DNA from: Pseudomonas kermanshahensis | Lineage (GTDB): Bacteria > Pseudomonadota > Gammaproteobacteria > Pseudomonadales > Pseudomonadaceae | Assembly (NCBI RefSeq): GCF_014269205.2 | Contig: NZ_JABWRY020000001.1 | Location: forward strand, 1,240,001-1,304,000 | Direction: 5' to 3' | DNA: 64,000 nucleotides | In this document: positions 37,952 through 47,704 of the stretch, piece after piece | Layout: each line of letters opens with the position of its first letter | How positions within the stretch are numbered: the stretch's first letter is position 1 | Program-made: the position numbers and the translations under genes | Notes under the pieces: model-generated | What the model was told of the DNA's origin: nothing | Seen by the model: the letters and a program-made list of their open reading frames with translations, nothing else | Database searches by the model: none

Positions 37952-38785
37952 ATGGGTAGCATGCATCCCGTACAGGTGATCGCCGTGACCGGTGGCAAAG
38001 GTGGCGTCGGCAAGACTAACGTTTCAGTGAACCTGTCTCTGGCGCTGGCCGAGCTTGGCCGCAGGGTCATGTTGCTGGACGCCGACCTGGGCCTGGCCAA
38101 TGTCGACGTATTGCTTGGCCTGACCCCCAAACGCACCCTGGCCGACGTTATTGAAGGGCGCTGTGAGCTGCGCGATGTGATGCTGCAAGGCCCCGGCGGT
38201 GTGCGCATCGTACCGGCGGCCTCCGGCACCCAGAGCATGGTGCACCTGGCGCCGGCCCAGCACGCTGGCCTGATCCAGGCGTTCAGCGACGTCGGCGACA
38301 ACCTCGACGTGCTGGTGATCGACACCGCTGCGGGTATCGGTGACTCGGTGGTCAGCTTCGTTCGCGCGGCCCAGGAAGTGCTGCTGGTGGTGTGCGACGA
38401 ACCCACCTCGATCACCGACGCCTACGCACTGATCAAACTGCTCAACCGTGACTACGGCATGAACCGCTTCCGGGTGCTGGCCAACATGGCGCAGAGCCCG
38501 CAAGAAGGGCGCAACCTGTTCGCCAAGTTGACCAAGGTCACCGATCGCTTCCTTGACGTTGCCCTGCAGTACGTGGGCGCCGTGCCGTACGACGAGTGCG
38601 TGCGCAAGGCAGTGCAGAAGCAGCGCGCGGTGTACGAGGCGTTCCCGCGTTCCAAGTGTGCGTTGGCCTTCAAGGCCATTGCGCAGAAGGTCGACAGCTG
38701 GCCGTTGCCGGCCAACCCGCGCGGGCATCTGGAATTCTTCGTCGAGCGTCTGGTGCAGCCCACCAGCGCAGGACCGGTACTATGA
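37952..38785 (+). CDS. fleN: Flagellar number regulator FleN (FlhG), MinD-like ATPase
   Basis: 277 residues. Deviant Walker A GGKGGVGKT (14-22), switch I/II regions (LDADLGLANVDVLLG; DTAAGIGDSVVSF), and a C-terminal amphipathic region. FleN binds FleQ and lowers flagellar gene transcription to keep a low flagellum number; it also antagonises FlhF. Its stop overlaps the fliA start by four bases. Confidence 0.95.
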   Translation: MGSMHPVQVIAVTGGKGGVGKTNVSVNLSLALAELGRRVMLLDADLGLANVDVLLGLTPKRTLADVIEGRCELRDVMLQGPGGVRIVPAASGTQSMVHLAPAQHAGLIQAFSDVGDNLDVLVIDTAAGIGDSVVSFVRAAQEVLLVVCDEPTSITDAYALIKLLNRDYGMNRFRVLANMAQSPQEGRNLFAKLTKVTDRFLDVALQYVGAVPYDECVRKAVQKQRAVYEAFPRSKCALAFKAIAQKVDSWPLPANPRGHLEFFVERLVQPTSAGPVL

Positions 38786-39522
38786 ATGCGAGCGGCTTCA
38801 AGATGTACAGCAGGGCGTCGAAAGACGCCCAGTATGAGCTGATCGAACGCTACGCCCCGCTGGTCAAGCGCATCGCCTATCACCTGTTGGCGCGGCTGCC
38901 CGCCAACGTCCAGGTCGAAGACCTGATCCAGGCCGGCATGATCGGCCTGCTGGAAGTGGCCAACAAGTATGACGCCAGCAAAGGCGCCAGCTTCGAGACC
39001 TACGCCGGCATCCGCATCCGCGGCGCCATGCTCGACGAGGTGCGCAAGGGTGATTGGGCACCGCGGTCGGTGCACCGCAATACCCGTATGGTCAGTGATG
39101 CGATGCGCGCTGTTGAAGCAAGAACCGGTCGCGACGCTAAAGATCACGAGGTTGCTGCCGAACTCCAATTGAGTCTCGATGATTACTACGGGATTTTGAA
39201 CGATACCCTGGGCAGCCGGCTGTTCAGCTTCGACGACCTGTTGCAGGATGGCGAGCACGAAGGCCTGCACGAAGACGGCGCCAGTGGCCAGGTGGAACCG
39301 GCGCGGGGCCTTGAAGACGAGCGCTTCCAGGCTGCCCTGACCGATGCGATCGCCAACCTGCCAGAGCGCGAGCGGCTGGTGCTGGCGCTGTACTACGACG
39401 AAGAGCTGAACCTCAAGGAAATCGGTGAGGTGCTGGGCGTCAGCGAGTCGCGGGTAAGCCAGTTGCACAGCCAGTGCGCCGCACGTTTGCGCAGCCGTCT
39501 GGGTGAGTGGCGGGCGCGCTGA
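38782..39522 (+). CDS. fliA: Flagellar sigma factor FliA (sigma-28)
   Basis: 246 residues from ATG 38782 (ATGA overlap with fleN). Regions 2 (YAPLVKRIAYHLLARLPANVQVEDLIQAGMIGLLEVANKYD), 3 (PRSVHRNTRMVSDAMRAVE) and 4 (LPERERLVLALYYDEELNLKEIGEVLGVSESRVSQLHSQ) are complete. It reads late promoters such as those before fliC and fliS here; held by FlgM, which is not in this window. Confidence 0.97.
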   Translation: MNASGFKMYSRASKDAQYELIERYAPLVKRIAYHLLARLPANVQVEDLIQAGMIGLLEVANKYDASKGASFETYAGIRIRGAMLDEVRKGDWAPRSVHRNTRMVSDAMRAVEARTGRDAKDHEVAAELQLSLDDYYGILNDTLGSRLFSFDDLLQDGEHEGLHEDGASGQVEPARGLEDERFQAALTDAIANLPERERLVLALYYDEELNLKEIGEVLGVSESRVSQLHSQCAARLRSRLGEWRAR

Positions 39523-39583
39523 GCGCCAGCCGTTGCACTGAAGACGCTGCAGCCGTTTCACGTTGTGCCGAATTGAATGAATG

Positions 39584-39607
39584 CGTGCTCGGGGGCCGAG
39601 CGCGTTT
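39584..39607 (+). terminator. Hairpin between fliA and cheY
   Basis: GCTCGG (39587-39592) pairs with CCGAGC across GGG, extended by CGT/GCG to nine pairs and followed by TTT. It can end or attenuate the flhF-fleN-fliA message before the chemotaxis genes. Confidence 0.55.
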
Positions 39608-39627
39608 GAGACTGCTTGGAGGTCTAA

Positions 39628-40014
39628 TTGGACAAGAACATGAAAATCCTCATCGTTGACGACTTTTCGACGATGCGGCGGATCATCAAGAACCTGCTGC
39701 GTGATCTGGGCTTCACCAACACCGACGAAGCTGACGACGGCACCACTGCGTTGCCGATGCTGGAAAACGGCCACTACGACTTCCTGGTGACCGACTGGAA
39801 CATGCCGGGCATGTCCGGTATCGACCTGCTGCGCAAAGTCCGCGCCAGCGAAAAGCTTAAAACCATGCCGGTACTGATGGTGACGGCCGAAGCCAAGCGC
39901 GACCAGATCATCGAAGCGGCCCAGGCCGGCGTCAATGGTTACGTGGTCAAGCCGTTCACCGCTCAGGTGCTCAAAGAAAAGATCGAGAAGATCTTCGAAC
40001 GCGTCAACGGCTGA
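39628..40014 (+). CDS. cheY: Chemotaxis response regulator CheY
   Basis: 128 residues if TTG 39628 is used, with GGAGG five bases upstream. The common annotation would start at ATG 39640 ([14 protein letters not shown], 124 residues), but then the ribosome site is 17 bases away. A single receiver domain: Asp in [10 protein letters not shown] (residue 56, or 52 in the short form) and Lys in VVKPFT. CheY-P binds the FliM N-terminus to reverse the motor. First gene of a ten-gene che/mot run. Confidence 0.96.
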   Translation: MDKNMKILIVDDFSTMRRIIKNLLRDLGFTNTDEADDGTTALPMLENGHYDFLVTDWNMPGMSGIDLLRKVRASEKLKTMPVLMVTAEAKRDQIIEAAQAGVNGYVVKPFTAQVLKEKIEKIFERVNG

Positions 40015-40034
40015 GTCACGTCAGGGGGCGCGCC

Positions 40035-40823
40035 ATGGATTCATCACAAACGTCTTTGGGGGAGTTCGAATCGACCCTGAAGAAGCATGCCCAGGAGCTG
40101 GTCGAGAGCCTGGAGCGCGGGCGCTTCGGCGAGGCGGTGCAGCTGATTCATCAGCTGAACCAGACCCGCGACCGCGGCCTGTATCAGGAAGTCGGCAAGC
40201 TGACCCGTGAGCTGCACAGTGCGATCGTCAGTTTCCAGATCGACCCGCACATGCCGCAGGCCGAGGAGGTCTCGCAGATCACCGACGCCACCGAGCGCCT
40301 GTCCTATGTGGTCAAGCTGACCGAGGGTGCCGCTAACCGCACCATGGACCTGGTCGAGGAAAGCACACCTGTGCTCAACGACCTGGCGGGTGAGGCCAAG
40401 GCCCTGAGCGTGGACTGGCAGCGCTTCATGCGCCGCGAAGTGGCCGCGCCGGAATTCCGTGATCTGGTCAAACGCGTCGACAGTTTCCTGACGCACAGCG
40501 CTGAAGGTAACCGCAAGGTCTCAGGCCACCTCAACGACATTCTGCTGGCTCAGGACTATCAAGACCTGACCGGGCAGGTGATCAAGCGGGTCACCGCGCT
40601 GGTCACCGAGGTGGAAAGCAACCTGCTCAAGCTCGTGCTGATGGCCAGTCAAGTCGACCGGTTTGCCGGTATCGAACATGACCACCAGCAGCTGCGTGCT
40701 GAAAAAGATCAAGAAAAACATCCGACTCGGGGTGAAGGTCCGCAGATTCATGCCGATAAGCGTGAAGACGTCGTGTCCGGTCAGGACGATGTCGATGATC
40801 TGCTGTCCAGTCTGGGTTTTTAA
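40035..40823 (+). CDS. cheZ: CheY-P phosphatase CheZ
   Basis: 262 residues, a long four-helix bundle; the catalytic region includes ILLAQDYQDLTGQVIKRV, with the Asp and Gln of the CheZ family. The C-terminal peptide DDVDDLLSSLGF is the CheY-P tether. Dephosphorylates CheY-P at the array. Lies 20 bp after cheY and 12 bp before cheA. Confidence 0.95.
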   Translation: MDSSQTSLGEFESTLKKHAQELVESLERGRFGEAVQLIHQLNQTRDRGLYQEVGKLTRELHSAIVSFQIDPHMPQAEEVSQITDATERLSYVVKLTEGAANRTMDLVEESTPVLNDLAGEAKALSVDWQRFMRREVAAPEFRDLVKRVDSFLTHSAEGNRKVSGHLNDILLAQDYQDLTGQVIKRVTALVTEVESNLLKLVLMASQVDRFAGIEHDHQQLRAEKDQEKHPTRGEGPQIHADKREDVVSGQDDVDDLLSSLGF

Positions 40824-40835
40824 GGAGCACGTTTA

Positions 40836-43055
40836 ATGAGCTTCGGCGCCGATGAAGAAATCCTTCAGGATTTCCTGGTAGAAGCCGGCGAAATTCTTGA
40901 GCAACTGTCCGAGCAACTGGTCGAGCTGGAAAGCCGACCGGATGATGCCGACCTGCTCAATGCCATTTTTCGCGGTTTCCACACTGTAAAAGGGGGCGCC
41001 GGCTTCCTCCAGCTCAACGAGCTGGTGGAGTGCTGCCATATCGCCGAGAACGTGTTCGACATCCTGCGCAAAGGTGAGCGCCGGGTCGACGCCGAATTGA
41101 TGGACGTGGTGCTGGAGGCGCTGGACACGGTCAACAGCATGTTTGGCCAGGTCCGCGAGCGCAGCGAGGTCATCCCCGCTACCCCAGAACTGCTGGCGGC
41201 GTTGTCGCGCCTGGCCGAGCCTGCTGCTGCCGACGCGGTCGCAGCGCCTGCGGCTGCAGCCGAGCCGATCGCCGCGGCGCCTGCCGAAGAGCCAGACATC
41301 ACCGACAGCGAATTCGAGCAGCTGCTCGACTCGCTCGACGCGGTCAAGGCCCAGGCCGCTGCCGATGAGCAGATGCAAGGCGAAACCGTCAGCAGCGCCG
41401 GTGACGAAATCACCGACGCCGAATTCGAATCGTTGCTCGACCAGTTGCATGGCAAAGGCCAGTTCAGCGCCGAAGTCGCCGCTGAGCCTGTGGCCAGCGC
41501 TGCGGCCCCGGTCAGCGATGAAATCACCGATGAAGAGTTCGAGTCGTTGCTCGACCAGTTGCACGGCAAGGGCACCTTCCAGGCCGATGCCTTGCCGGCC
41601 GCCAATGCGCCAGCAGCGGCAGCGCCGCAAAGCGTTGCCGCGGCCAGCCCAACGAGTGACGAGATCAGCGAGCACGAGTTCGAAGCCTTGCTCGATGAGT
41701 TGCACGGCAAGGGCAAGTTCTCGGGTGACGCGGTCGCGGTCGAAGCGCCTGTCGCCGCCAAGGTCGAGAGCAAGCCGGTGGCCAAACCGGCACCTGCTCC
41801 AGCCGCCGCCCCAGCAGCTACCAGCAAGCCCGCACCTGCGCCTCGCGCGCCGGCCCCAGCGGCAGAAAAACATGCGGTCAGCGAGGCGGAAACCACCGTG
41901 CGCGTCGACACTGCGCGCCTGGACGAGATCATGAACATGGTCGGCGAACTGGTGCTGGTGCGTAACCGCCTGGTGCGCCTGGGCTTGAACAGCGGTGACG
42001 AGGCCATGTCCAAGGCCGTGTCGAACCTCGACGTGGTCACCGCCGACCTGCAGACCGCGGTCATGAAGACCCGCATGCAGCCGATCAAGAAAGTCTTCGG
42101 CCGCTTCCCGCGCCTGGTTCGCGACCTGGCCCGCCAGCTCAAGAAAGAGATCAACCTGGAGCTGGTCGGTGAAGAAACCGACCTCGACAAGAACTTGGTC
42201 GAGGCCTTGGCCGACCCGTTGGTGCACTTGGTGCGCAACGCCGTCGACCATGGCGTCGAGATGCCCGACGAGCGTGAAGCCACCGGCAAGGCGCGTACGG
42301 GGCGGGTGGTGTTGTCGGCTGAACAGGAAGGCGACCATATCCTGTTGTCGATCTCTGATGACGGCAAGGGCATGGACCCCAACATCCTGCGCGCCAAGGC
42401 CGTGGAAAAGGGCCTGATGGACAAGGACGCCGCCGAGCGTCTGAGCGAGTCGGACTGCTACAACCTGATCTTCGCCCCGGGCTTCTCGACCAAGACCGAG
42501 ATCTCTGACGTGTCTGGCCGTGGTGTCGGCATGGACGTGGTGAAGACCAAGATTTCCCAGCTCAATGGCTCGATCAACATCTACTCGGCCAAGGGCCAGG
42601 GTTCGAAGATCGTCATCAAGGTGCCGCTGACCCTGGCGATCATGCCGACCCTGATGGTGATGCTGGGCAACCAGGCCTTCGCCTTCCCGCTGGTCAACGT
42701 CAACGAGATCTTCCACCTCGACCTCTCGCGTACCAACGTGGTCGATGGCCAGGAAGTGGTGATCGTGCGCGACAAGGCATTGCCGCTGTTCTACCTCAAG
42801 CGCTGGCTGGTCCAGGGCCAAGTGCACGAAGAGCAGCACGAGGGCCATGTGGTGATCCTGTCGGTCGGCACCCAACGCATCGGCTTTGTCGTCGATCAAC
42901 TGGTGGGCCAGGAAGAAGTGGTAATCAAGCCGCTGGGCAAGATGCTGCAGGGCACGCCGGGCATGTCCGGGGCCACGATCACCGGCGACGGTCGTATCGC
43001 GTTGATCCTCGACGTTCCGAGCATGCTCAAGCGTTACGCCGCGCGGCGTATTTGA
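40836..43055 (+). CDS. cheA: Chemotaxis histidine kinase CheA
   Basis: 739 residues. P1 Hpt domain (1-105) with phospho-His49 ([13 protein letters not shown]). In place of a normal P2 there is a long Ala/Pro linker (about 125-350) with four repeats, ITDxEFExLLDxLHGKG, at about 154-168, 191-208, 229-246 and 276-293. Then the P3 dimer domain (from about 355), P4 ATPase ([30 protein letters not shown]) and the CheW-like P5 (about 590-735). It autophosphorylates and feeds CheY and CheB. The linker probably contains the ParP-binding (LID-type) or CheY-docking sites. Confidence 0.96.
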   Translation: MSFGADEEILQDFLVEAGEILEQLSEQLVELESRPDDADLLNAIFRGFHTVKGGAGFLQLNELVECCHIAENVFDILRKGERRVDAELMDVVLEALDTVNSMFGQVRERSEVIPATPELLAALSRLAEPAAADAVAAPAAAAEPIAAAPAEEPDITDSEFEQLLDSLDAVKAQAAADEQMQGETVSSAGDEITDAEFESLLDQLHGKGQFSAEVAAEPVASAAAPVSDEITDEEFESLLDQLHGKGTFQADALPAANAPAAAAPQSVAAASPTSDEISEHEFEALLDELHGKGKFSGDAVAVEAPVAAKVESKPVAKPAPAPAAAPAATSKPAPAPRAPAPAAEKHAVSEAETTVRVDTARLDEIMNMVGELVLVRNRLVRLGLNSGDEAMSKAVSNLDVVTADLQTAVMKTRMQPIKKVFGRFPRLVRDLARQLKKEINLELVGEETDLDKNLVEALADPLVHLVRNAVDHGVEMPDEREATGKARTGRVVLSAEQEGDHILLSISDDGKGMDPNILRAKAVEKGLMDKDAAERLSESDCYNLIFAPGFSTKTEISDVSGRGVGMDVVKTKISQLNGSINIYSAKGQGSKIVIKVPLTLAIMPTLMVMLGNQAFAFPLVNVNEIFHLDLSRTNVVDGQEVVIVRDKALPLFYLKRWLVQGQVHEEQHEGHVVILSVGTQRIGFVVDQLVGQEEVVIKPLGKMLQGTPGMSGATITGDGRIALILDVPSMLKRYAARRI

Positions 43056-43101
43056 TTTCGGTGGCGCGCCCTGGCGGGTTGCGCCGCCTAATGGAGTGTT
43101 T

Positions 43102-44235
43102 ATGGCAGTCAAGGTCCTGGTGGTGGATGATTCCGGTTTCTTCCGCCGCCGTGTCTCGGAAATCCTCTCGGCGGACCCGACGATCCAGGTAGTGGGTACC
43201 GCGACCAATGGCAAGGAAGCAATCGACCAGGCGCTGGCGCTCAAGCCCGATGTCATCACCATGGACTACGAAATGCCCATGATGGACGGCATCACCGCAG
43301 TGCGGCACATCATGCAGCGCTGCCCGACGCCGGTGTTGATGTTCTCTTCGCTGACCCATGAAGGCGCCCGGGTGACCCTCGACGCGCTGGATGCCGGTGC
43401 AGTGGATTACCTGCCGAAAAACTTCGAAGACATCTCGCGCAACCCCGAGAAGGTCAAGCAGATGCTGTGCGAGAAGGTGCATACCCTGTCGCGCAGCAAC
43501 CGTCGTTTCGGCAGTTACAACCCAGCACCTGCTGCTGCGCCGGTCACTACCAGCAGCAGCCATGCGCCGACCAGCAGCTTCGCAAGCCCGACCTCGGCCC
43601 CGGCGCGCACGGCGGCCCCTGTACGCACCCCGGCCGCGGCGCCCGCGGCACATGCCCCGGCACCCAAGCGCAAACCTTACAAGCTGGTGGCCATTGGTAC
43701 GTCCACGGGCGGCCCGGTGGCGCTGCAGCGGGTGCTGACGCAACTGCCCGCCAACTTCCCGGCGCCGATCGTGCTGATCCAGCACATGCCGGCGGCTTTC
43801 ACCAAGGCGTTTGCCGAACGCCTGGACAAGCTGTGCAAGATCAGCGTGAAGGAAGCCGAGGACGGTGACCTGTTGCGCCCAGGCTTGGCGCTGCTGGCCC
43901 CGGGTGGCAAGCAGATGATGATCGACGGCCGTGGCACGGTGAAGATCCTGCCGGGTGACGAGCGCCTGAACTACAAGCCGTGCGTGGACATCACCTTCGG
44001 CTCGGCGGCCAAGTCGTACGGCGACAAGGTGCTGTCGGTGGTGCTCACCGGCATGGGCGCCGACGGTCGTGAAGGCGCGCGCCTGCTCAAGCAGGGCGGC
44101 AGTACCGTGTGGGCCCAGGATGAAGCCAGCTGCGTGATCTATGGCATGCCCATGGCCATCGTCAAGGCCAACCTGGCCGACGCGGTGTACAGCCTGGACG
44201 AGATCGGCAAGCACCTGGTCGAGGCCTGCGTCTGA
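43102..44235 (+). CDS. cheB: Chemotaxis protein-glutamate methylesterase CheB
   Basis: 377 residues from ATG 43102 with TGGAG upstream. Receiver domain (1-120, Asp55 in [11 protein letters not shown]), an Ala/Pro/Ser/Thr linker (about 135-190) longer than in enterics, and the methylesterase domain with catalytic Ser in [10 protein letters not shown], His in IQHMP and Asp in [10 protein letters not shown]. It removes methyl groups from receptors to reset adaptation. Shares one base with motC. Confidence 0.96.
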   Translation: MAVKVLVVDDSGFFRRRVSEILSADPTIQVVGTATNGKEAIDQALALKPDVITMDYEMPMMDGITAVRHIMQRCPTPVLMFSSLTHEGARVTLDALDAGAVDYLPKNFEDISRNPEKVKQMLCEKVHTLSRSNRRFGSYNPAPAAAPVTTSSSHAPTSSFASPTSAPARTAAPVRTPAAAPAAHAPAPKRKPYKLVAIGTSTGGPVALQRVLTQLPANFPAPIVLIQHMPAAFTKAFAERLDKLCKISVKEAEDGDLLRPGLALLAPGGKQMMIDGRGTVKILPGDERLNYKPCVDITFGSAAKSYGDKVLSVVLTGMGADGREGARLLKQGGSTVWAQDEASCVIYGMPMAIVKANLADAVYSLDEIGKHLVEACV

Positions 44236-44975
44236 TGGACGTGCTAAGCCTGATCGGCCTGATCCTGGCGTTTGTCGCGATTGTCGGCGGCAACTTCCTC
44301 GAGGGCGGGCATGTCGGTGCGCTGATCAATGGCCCGGCGGGCTTGATCGTGCTGGGCGGCACCTTGGCGGCGGCGCTGTTGCAGTCGCCGCTGTCGGCCT
44401 TCAAGCGTGCCTTGCAGATATTGCGCTGGATCCTGTTCCCGCCCCGGGTCGACCTGGCAGGCGGTATCGACCGTGTGGTGAATTGGAGCCTGACGGCGCG
44501 CAAGGAGGGCCTGCTGGGCCTGGAAGGGGTGGCCGATGCCGAGCCCGACCCTTATGCGCGCAAGGGCCTGCAGTTGCTGGTCGACGGCGCCGAGCCTGAA
44601 GCCATCCGCAGCATTCTCGAAGTCGACTTCCTGACCCAGGAGGGCCGTGACATCCAGGCCGCCAAGGTGTTCGAGAGCATGGGCGGCTACGCCCCGACCA
44701 TCGGCATCATCGGCGCGGTCATGGGCCTGATCCATGTGATGGGCAACCTGGCCGACCCGTCGCAGCTGGGTAACGGCATCGCCGTGGCGTTCGTCGCCAC
44801 CATCTACGGCGTGGCCAGCGCCAACCTGATCCTGTTGCCGATCGCTAACAAGCTCAAGGCTATCGTCATGCGCCAGTCGCGCTACCGCGAGATGCTGCTT
44901 GAGGGCCTGCTGTCGATTGCCGAGGGTGAAAACCCACGCTCGATTGAGCTGAAGCTGCAAGGCTTCATGGAGTAA
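44235..44975 (+). CDS. motC: Flagellar stator protein MotC (MotA family)
   Basis: 246 residues, four membrane helices (two near 1-50, two near 145-200), with the MotA/ExbB motifs GGYAPTIGIIGAVMGLIHVM and IAVAFVATIYGVASANLILLPIANK. With MotD it forms one of the two proton-driven stator sets of Pseudomonas. Overlaps cheB by one base and is followed 2 bp later by motD. Confidence 0.95.
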   Translation: MDVLSLIGLILAFVAIVGGNFLEGGHVGALINGPAGLIVLGGTLAAALLQSPLSAFKRALQILRWILFPPRVDLAGGIDRVVNWSLTARKEGLLGLEGVADAEPDPYARKGLQLLVDGAEPEAIRSILEVDFLTQEGRDIQAAKVFESMGGYAPTIGIIGAVMGLIHVMGNLADPSQLGNGIAVAFVATIYGVASANLILLPIANKLKAIVMRQSRYREMLLEGLLSIAEGENPRSIELKLQGFME

Positions 44976-44977
44976 CC

Positions 44978-45823
44978 ATGCGCCGCCGTCGTCATACCGA
45001 GGAACACGAGAATCACGAGCGCTGGCTGGTGTCGTACGCCGACTTCATCACCTTGCTGTTCGCGTTTTTCGTGGTCATGTACTCGATTTCCTCGATCAAC
45101 GAGGGCAAGTACAAGGTCATCTCGCAGGCCTTGCTCGGGGTGTTCAACGACCCCGAGCGGAGCATGAAACCGATCCCTATCGGTGATGAGCAGCCGCTGA
45201 GCGTGCGCCCGGCCGAGCCTTTGGTCAGGGACAGCGAGCAGACCGAAGCGGGCCTGGCGCAGACCAACGTCGACCCGCTGAAGACCATCAGCGACGACGT
45301 GCGCGACGCCTTTGGCGACCTGATCAAGACCGACCAGATGACCGTGCGCGGCAATGAGCTGTGGATTGAAATCGAGCTCAGTTCCTCGCTGTTGTTCGGC
45401 AGCGGTGATGCCATGCCCAGCGACAAGGCCTTCGACATCATCGAAAAGGTGGCGAACATCCTCAAACCGTTCGCCAACCCGGTGCATGTCGAAGGCTTTA
45501 CCGACAACCTGCCGATTCGCACCGCGCAGTACCCGACCAACTGGGAACTGTCGTCGGCGCGGGCGGCCAGCATCGTCCGCCTGCTGGCCATGGAAGGGGT
45601 CAACCCGGCGCGCATGGCCTCGGTCGGCTATGGCGAGTATCAGCCGGTCGCCAGCAACGACAGTGCCGAAGGCCGTGCGCGCAACCGCCGCGTGGTGTTG
45701 GTGATTTCGCGCAACCTCGAAGTGCGCCGCAGCCTGACCGGTACAGGTAGCGCCAATGCCACGCCGGATGCGGCGTTGCGCCGTGCTGGCACACAAAGTG
45801 CACCGGCAACAGCGAGTCAGTAA
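44978..45823 (+). CDS. motD: Flagellar stator protein MotD (MotB family)
   Basis: 281 residues. Basic N-terminus, one membrane helix with the proton-carrying Asp22 (VSYADFITLLFAFFVVMYS), a plug region, and a C-terminal OmpA-like peptidoglycan-binding domain (about 150-255: VHVEGFTDNLPI; NWELSSARAASIVRLL). Anchors the stator to the cell wall. Followed by an inverted REP pair and then the ParC gene. Confidence 0.95.
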   Translation: MRRRRHTEEHENHERWLVSYADFITLLFAFFVVMYSISSINEGKYKVISQALLGVFNDPERSMKPIPIGDEQPLSVRPAEPLVRDSEQTEAGLAQTNVDPLKTISDDVRDAFGDLIKTDQMTVRGNELWIEIELSSSLLFGSGDAMPSDKAFDIIEKVANILKPFANPVHVEGFTDNLPIRTAQYPTNWELSSARAASIVRLLAMEGVNPARMASVGYGEYQPVASNDSAEGRARNRRVVLVISRNLEVRRSLTGTGSANATPDAALRRAGTQSAPATASQ

Positions 45824-45874
45824 CTCGTCAATTCTCCGTCACTGCGTGTTGTCTTGCTTGCTGAGCGCGGTACC

Positions 45875-45961
45875 TGTGGGAGCGGGCTTGCCCCGCGAAG
45901 CAGGCGACGTGGTGGATGGCACGGGCTACGCCCGTGTTCGCGGGACAAGCCCGCTCCCACA
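45875..45961. repeat. REP pair between motD and parC
   Basis: Arms TGTGGGAGCGGGCTTGCCCC and complement with a 37-base centre that contains GGCACGGGCTACGCCCGTG. Same class as those at 9303 and 21853. It occupies half of the 175-base gap inside the che run. Confidence 0.88.
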
Positions 45962-45998
45962 AGGGTGGGCGCTAAATTTATGAGTCAAGAGTTGTCCT

Positions 45999-46787
45999 AT
46001 GAGAGTCTGGGCAGTAGCCAATCAAAAAGGTGGCGTCGGCAAGACCACCACGACCATCGCCCTGGCTGGCCTGCTGGCTGAGGCGGGCAAGCGCGTGGTC
46101 GTCGTCGACCTCGACCCGCATGGGTCGATGACCAGTTATTTCGGGCACAACCCCGATGCGCTGGAACACAGCTGCTATGACCTGTTCCTGCACCAGGGCA
46201 GCGTGCCCGAGGGCTTGCCGGGGCAATTGCTGCTGCCGACGAGCGACGAGCGTATCTCGCTGTTGCCATCGAGCACTGCGCTGGCGGTGCTCGAGCGCCA
46301 GTCGCCGGGCAAGAACGGCCTGGGGCTGGTGATCGCCAAGAGTCTGGCGCAGCTGTGGCAAGACTTCGACTTTGCCTTGATCGACAGCCCGCCTTTGCTC
46401 GGCGTGCTGATGGTCAACGCCCTGGCCGCGAGCCAACAACTGGTGATCCCGGTGCAGACCGAATTCCTCGCGGTCAAGGGCCTGGAACGCATGGTCGGCA
46501 CCCTGGCCATGGTCAACCGTTCGCGTAAACAGGCCCTGCCTTACCAGATCGTGCCGACCCTGTTCGACCGCCGTACCCAGGCCTCCCTGGGCACGCTCAA
46601 ACTGCTGCGCGACACCTATGGGCAGCATGTCTGGCAGGGTTACATCCCGGTCGACACGCGCTTGCGCGATGCCAGCCGCAAGGGCGTCACGCCTTCGCAG
46701 TTCGATGGCAAGAGCCGTGGGCTGATTGCCTACCGGGCGCTGCTCAAGCATTTACTGACCTACAAAACCGCAGTGCAGGTGGCCTGA
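45999..46787 (+). CDS. parC: ParA-family ATPase ParC (polar array placement)
   Basis: 262 residues. Deviant Walker A KGGVGKTT (10-17) and the ParA switch motifs (VVVDLDPHGSMTSYFG; FALIDSPPLLGVLMVNALAA). Its place between mot and cheW genes matches ParC of polar flagellates such as Vibrio, where it recruits chemosensory arrays to the cell pole. It is therefore probably not a chromosome-partition ParA. Overlaps the next gene by one base. Confidence 0.88.
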   Translation: MRVWAVANQKGGVGKTTTTIALAGLLAEAGKRVVVVDLDPHGSMTSYFGHNPDALEHSCYDLFLHQGSVPEGLPGQLLLPTSDERISLLPSSTALAVLERQSPGKNGLGLVIAKSLAQLWQDFDFALIDSPPLLGVLMVNALAASQQLVIPVQTEFLAVKGLERMVGTLAMVNRSRKQALPYQIVPTLFDRRTQASLGTLKLLRDTYGQHVWQGYIPVDTRLRDASRKGVTPSQFDGKSRGLIAYRALLKHLLTYKTAVQVA

Positions 46788-47662
46788 TGACGCAGACACG
46801 GCAAACCAGCACACGGCCGCAGATGGCCCTGCAATCCTACCTCGATGGCTTGTTGCAAGAGGCCACCGAGGCCGACGACCTGATCGAACTGCCGACAGCA
46901 CCGGAGGCCTTCGCCGACGCGGTGCGCGAGGAGCAGGTGCGTGATGCACGCCAGCCTGCCCAGGCCACCCTCGCGGCGCCCCGGCCCTTTGCCGAACCTC
47001 GGTTACAGGTGCTGCCCAGCGTGCTGCCGGTGGAAGAACCGGTGGTGGCGGTGGTCGAGCAGCTAGTTGTGGCCGAGGCCAGCATCCCGGTACTGATCGA
47101 AGCGCCCGCGGTAGAACCGGCGGTGCCGGTGGTGGATGTGCACCTGCCTGCGCCGAACCTGCCGGTGCCGCCGGTAAGCATCGATGGCCGCCCGGCCTGG
47201 GCAGCGGATCCGTTCGAGTGCCTGCTGTTCGACGTCGCCGGGCTGACCCTGGCGGTGCCCTTGGTGTGCCTGGGCTCGATCTACAACCTGGCCGGCCAGG
47301 AGCTGACGCCGCTGTTCGGCCAACCGGACTGGTTTCTTGGCATCCTGACCTGCCAGGCCGGCAACCTGAAGGTCCTCGACACCGCGCGTTGGGTAATGCC
47401 CGACCGCTACCGCGACGATTTTCGCCAGGGCCTGCAGTATGTGATTTCGGTCCAGGGCTATGAATGGGGGCTGGCCGTGCACCAGGTCAGCCGTTCCCTG
47501 CGCCTGGACCCGTCCGAGATCAAGTGGCGCAGCCAGCGGGGCCAGCGCCCCTGGTTGGCCGGCACGGTGATCGAACACATGTGTGCCTTGCTTGACGTCG
47601 CCGAACTGGCCGAGCTGATCGCCAGCGGCGCAGTCAAGCAGATGCACGCCAAACACAAATGA
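46787..47662 (+). CDS. parP: CheW-like protein ParP (array interface protein)
   Basis: 291 residues. N-terminal region (about 1-140) is Pro/Val/Ala-rich and disordered; C-terminal CheW-like/AIF domain (about 145-285: FECLLFDVAGLTLAVPLVCLGSIYNL; LHVQ-like region AVHQVSRSLRLDPSEIKWRS). ParP ties ParC to CheA and receptors and stops arrays leaving the pole (known from Vibrio). Follows parC with a one-base overlap; the true cheW is next. Confidence 0.87.
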   Translation: MTQTRQTSTRPQMALQSYLDGLLQEATEADDLIELPTAPEAFADAVREEQVRDARQPAQATLAAPRPFAEPRLQVLPSVLPVEEPVVAVVEQLVVAEASIPVLIEAPAVEPAVPVVDVHLPAPNLPVPPVSIDGRPAWAADPFECLLFDVAGLTLAVPLVCLGSIYNLAGQELTPLFGQPDWFLGILTCQAGNLKVLDTARWVMPDRYRDDFRQGLQYVISVQGYEWGLAVHQVSRSLRLDPSEIKWRSQRGQRPWLAGTVIEHMCALLDVAELAELIASGAVKQMHAKHK

Positions 47663-47704
47663 CACCGAACACACCGCCTAGCGCGGATTTTGAGGGGTAG
47701 GGGA

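Noticed and set aside
40833..43262. Very long open frame antisense to cheA
   Set aside because: High-GC DNA leaves the antisense frame open. cheA is certain on the plus strand, and the antisense protein shows no recognised motif, only His/Arg/Gln-rich composition.
45999..46787. ParA-family gene as a plasmid or chromosome partition system
   Set aside because: No parB or parS nearby; the position next to parP/cheW fits the polar chemotaxis ParC.
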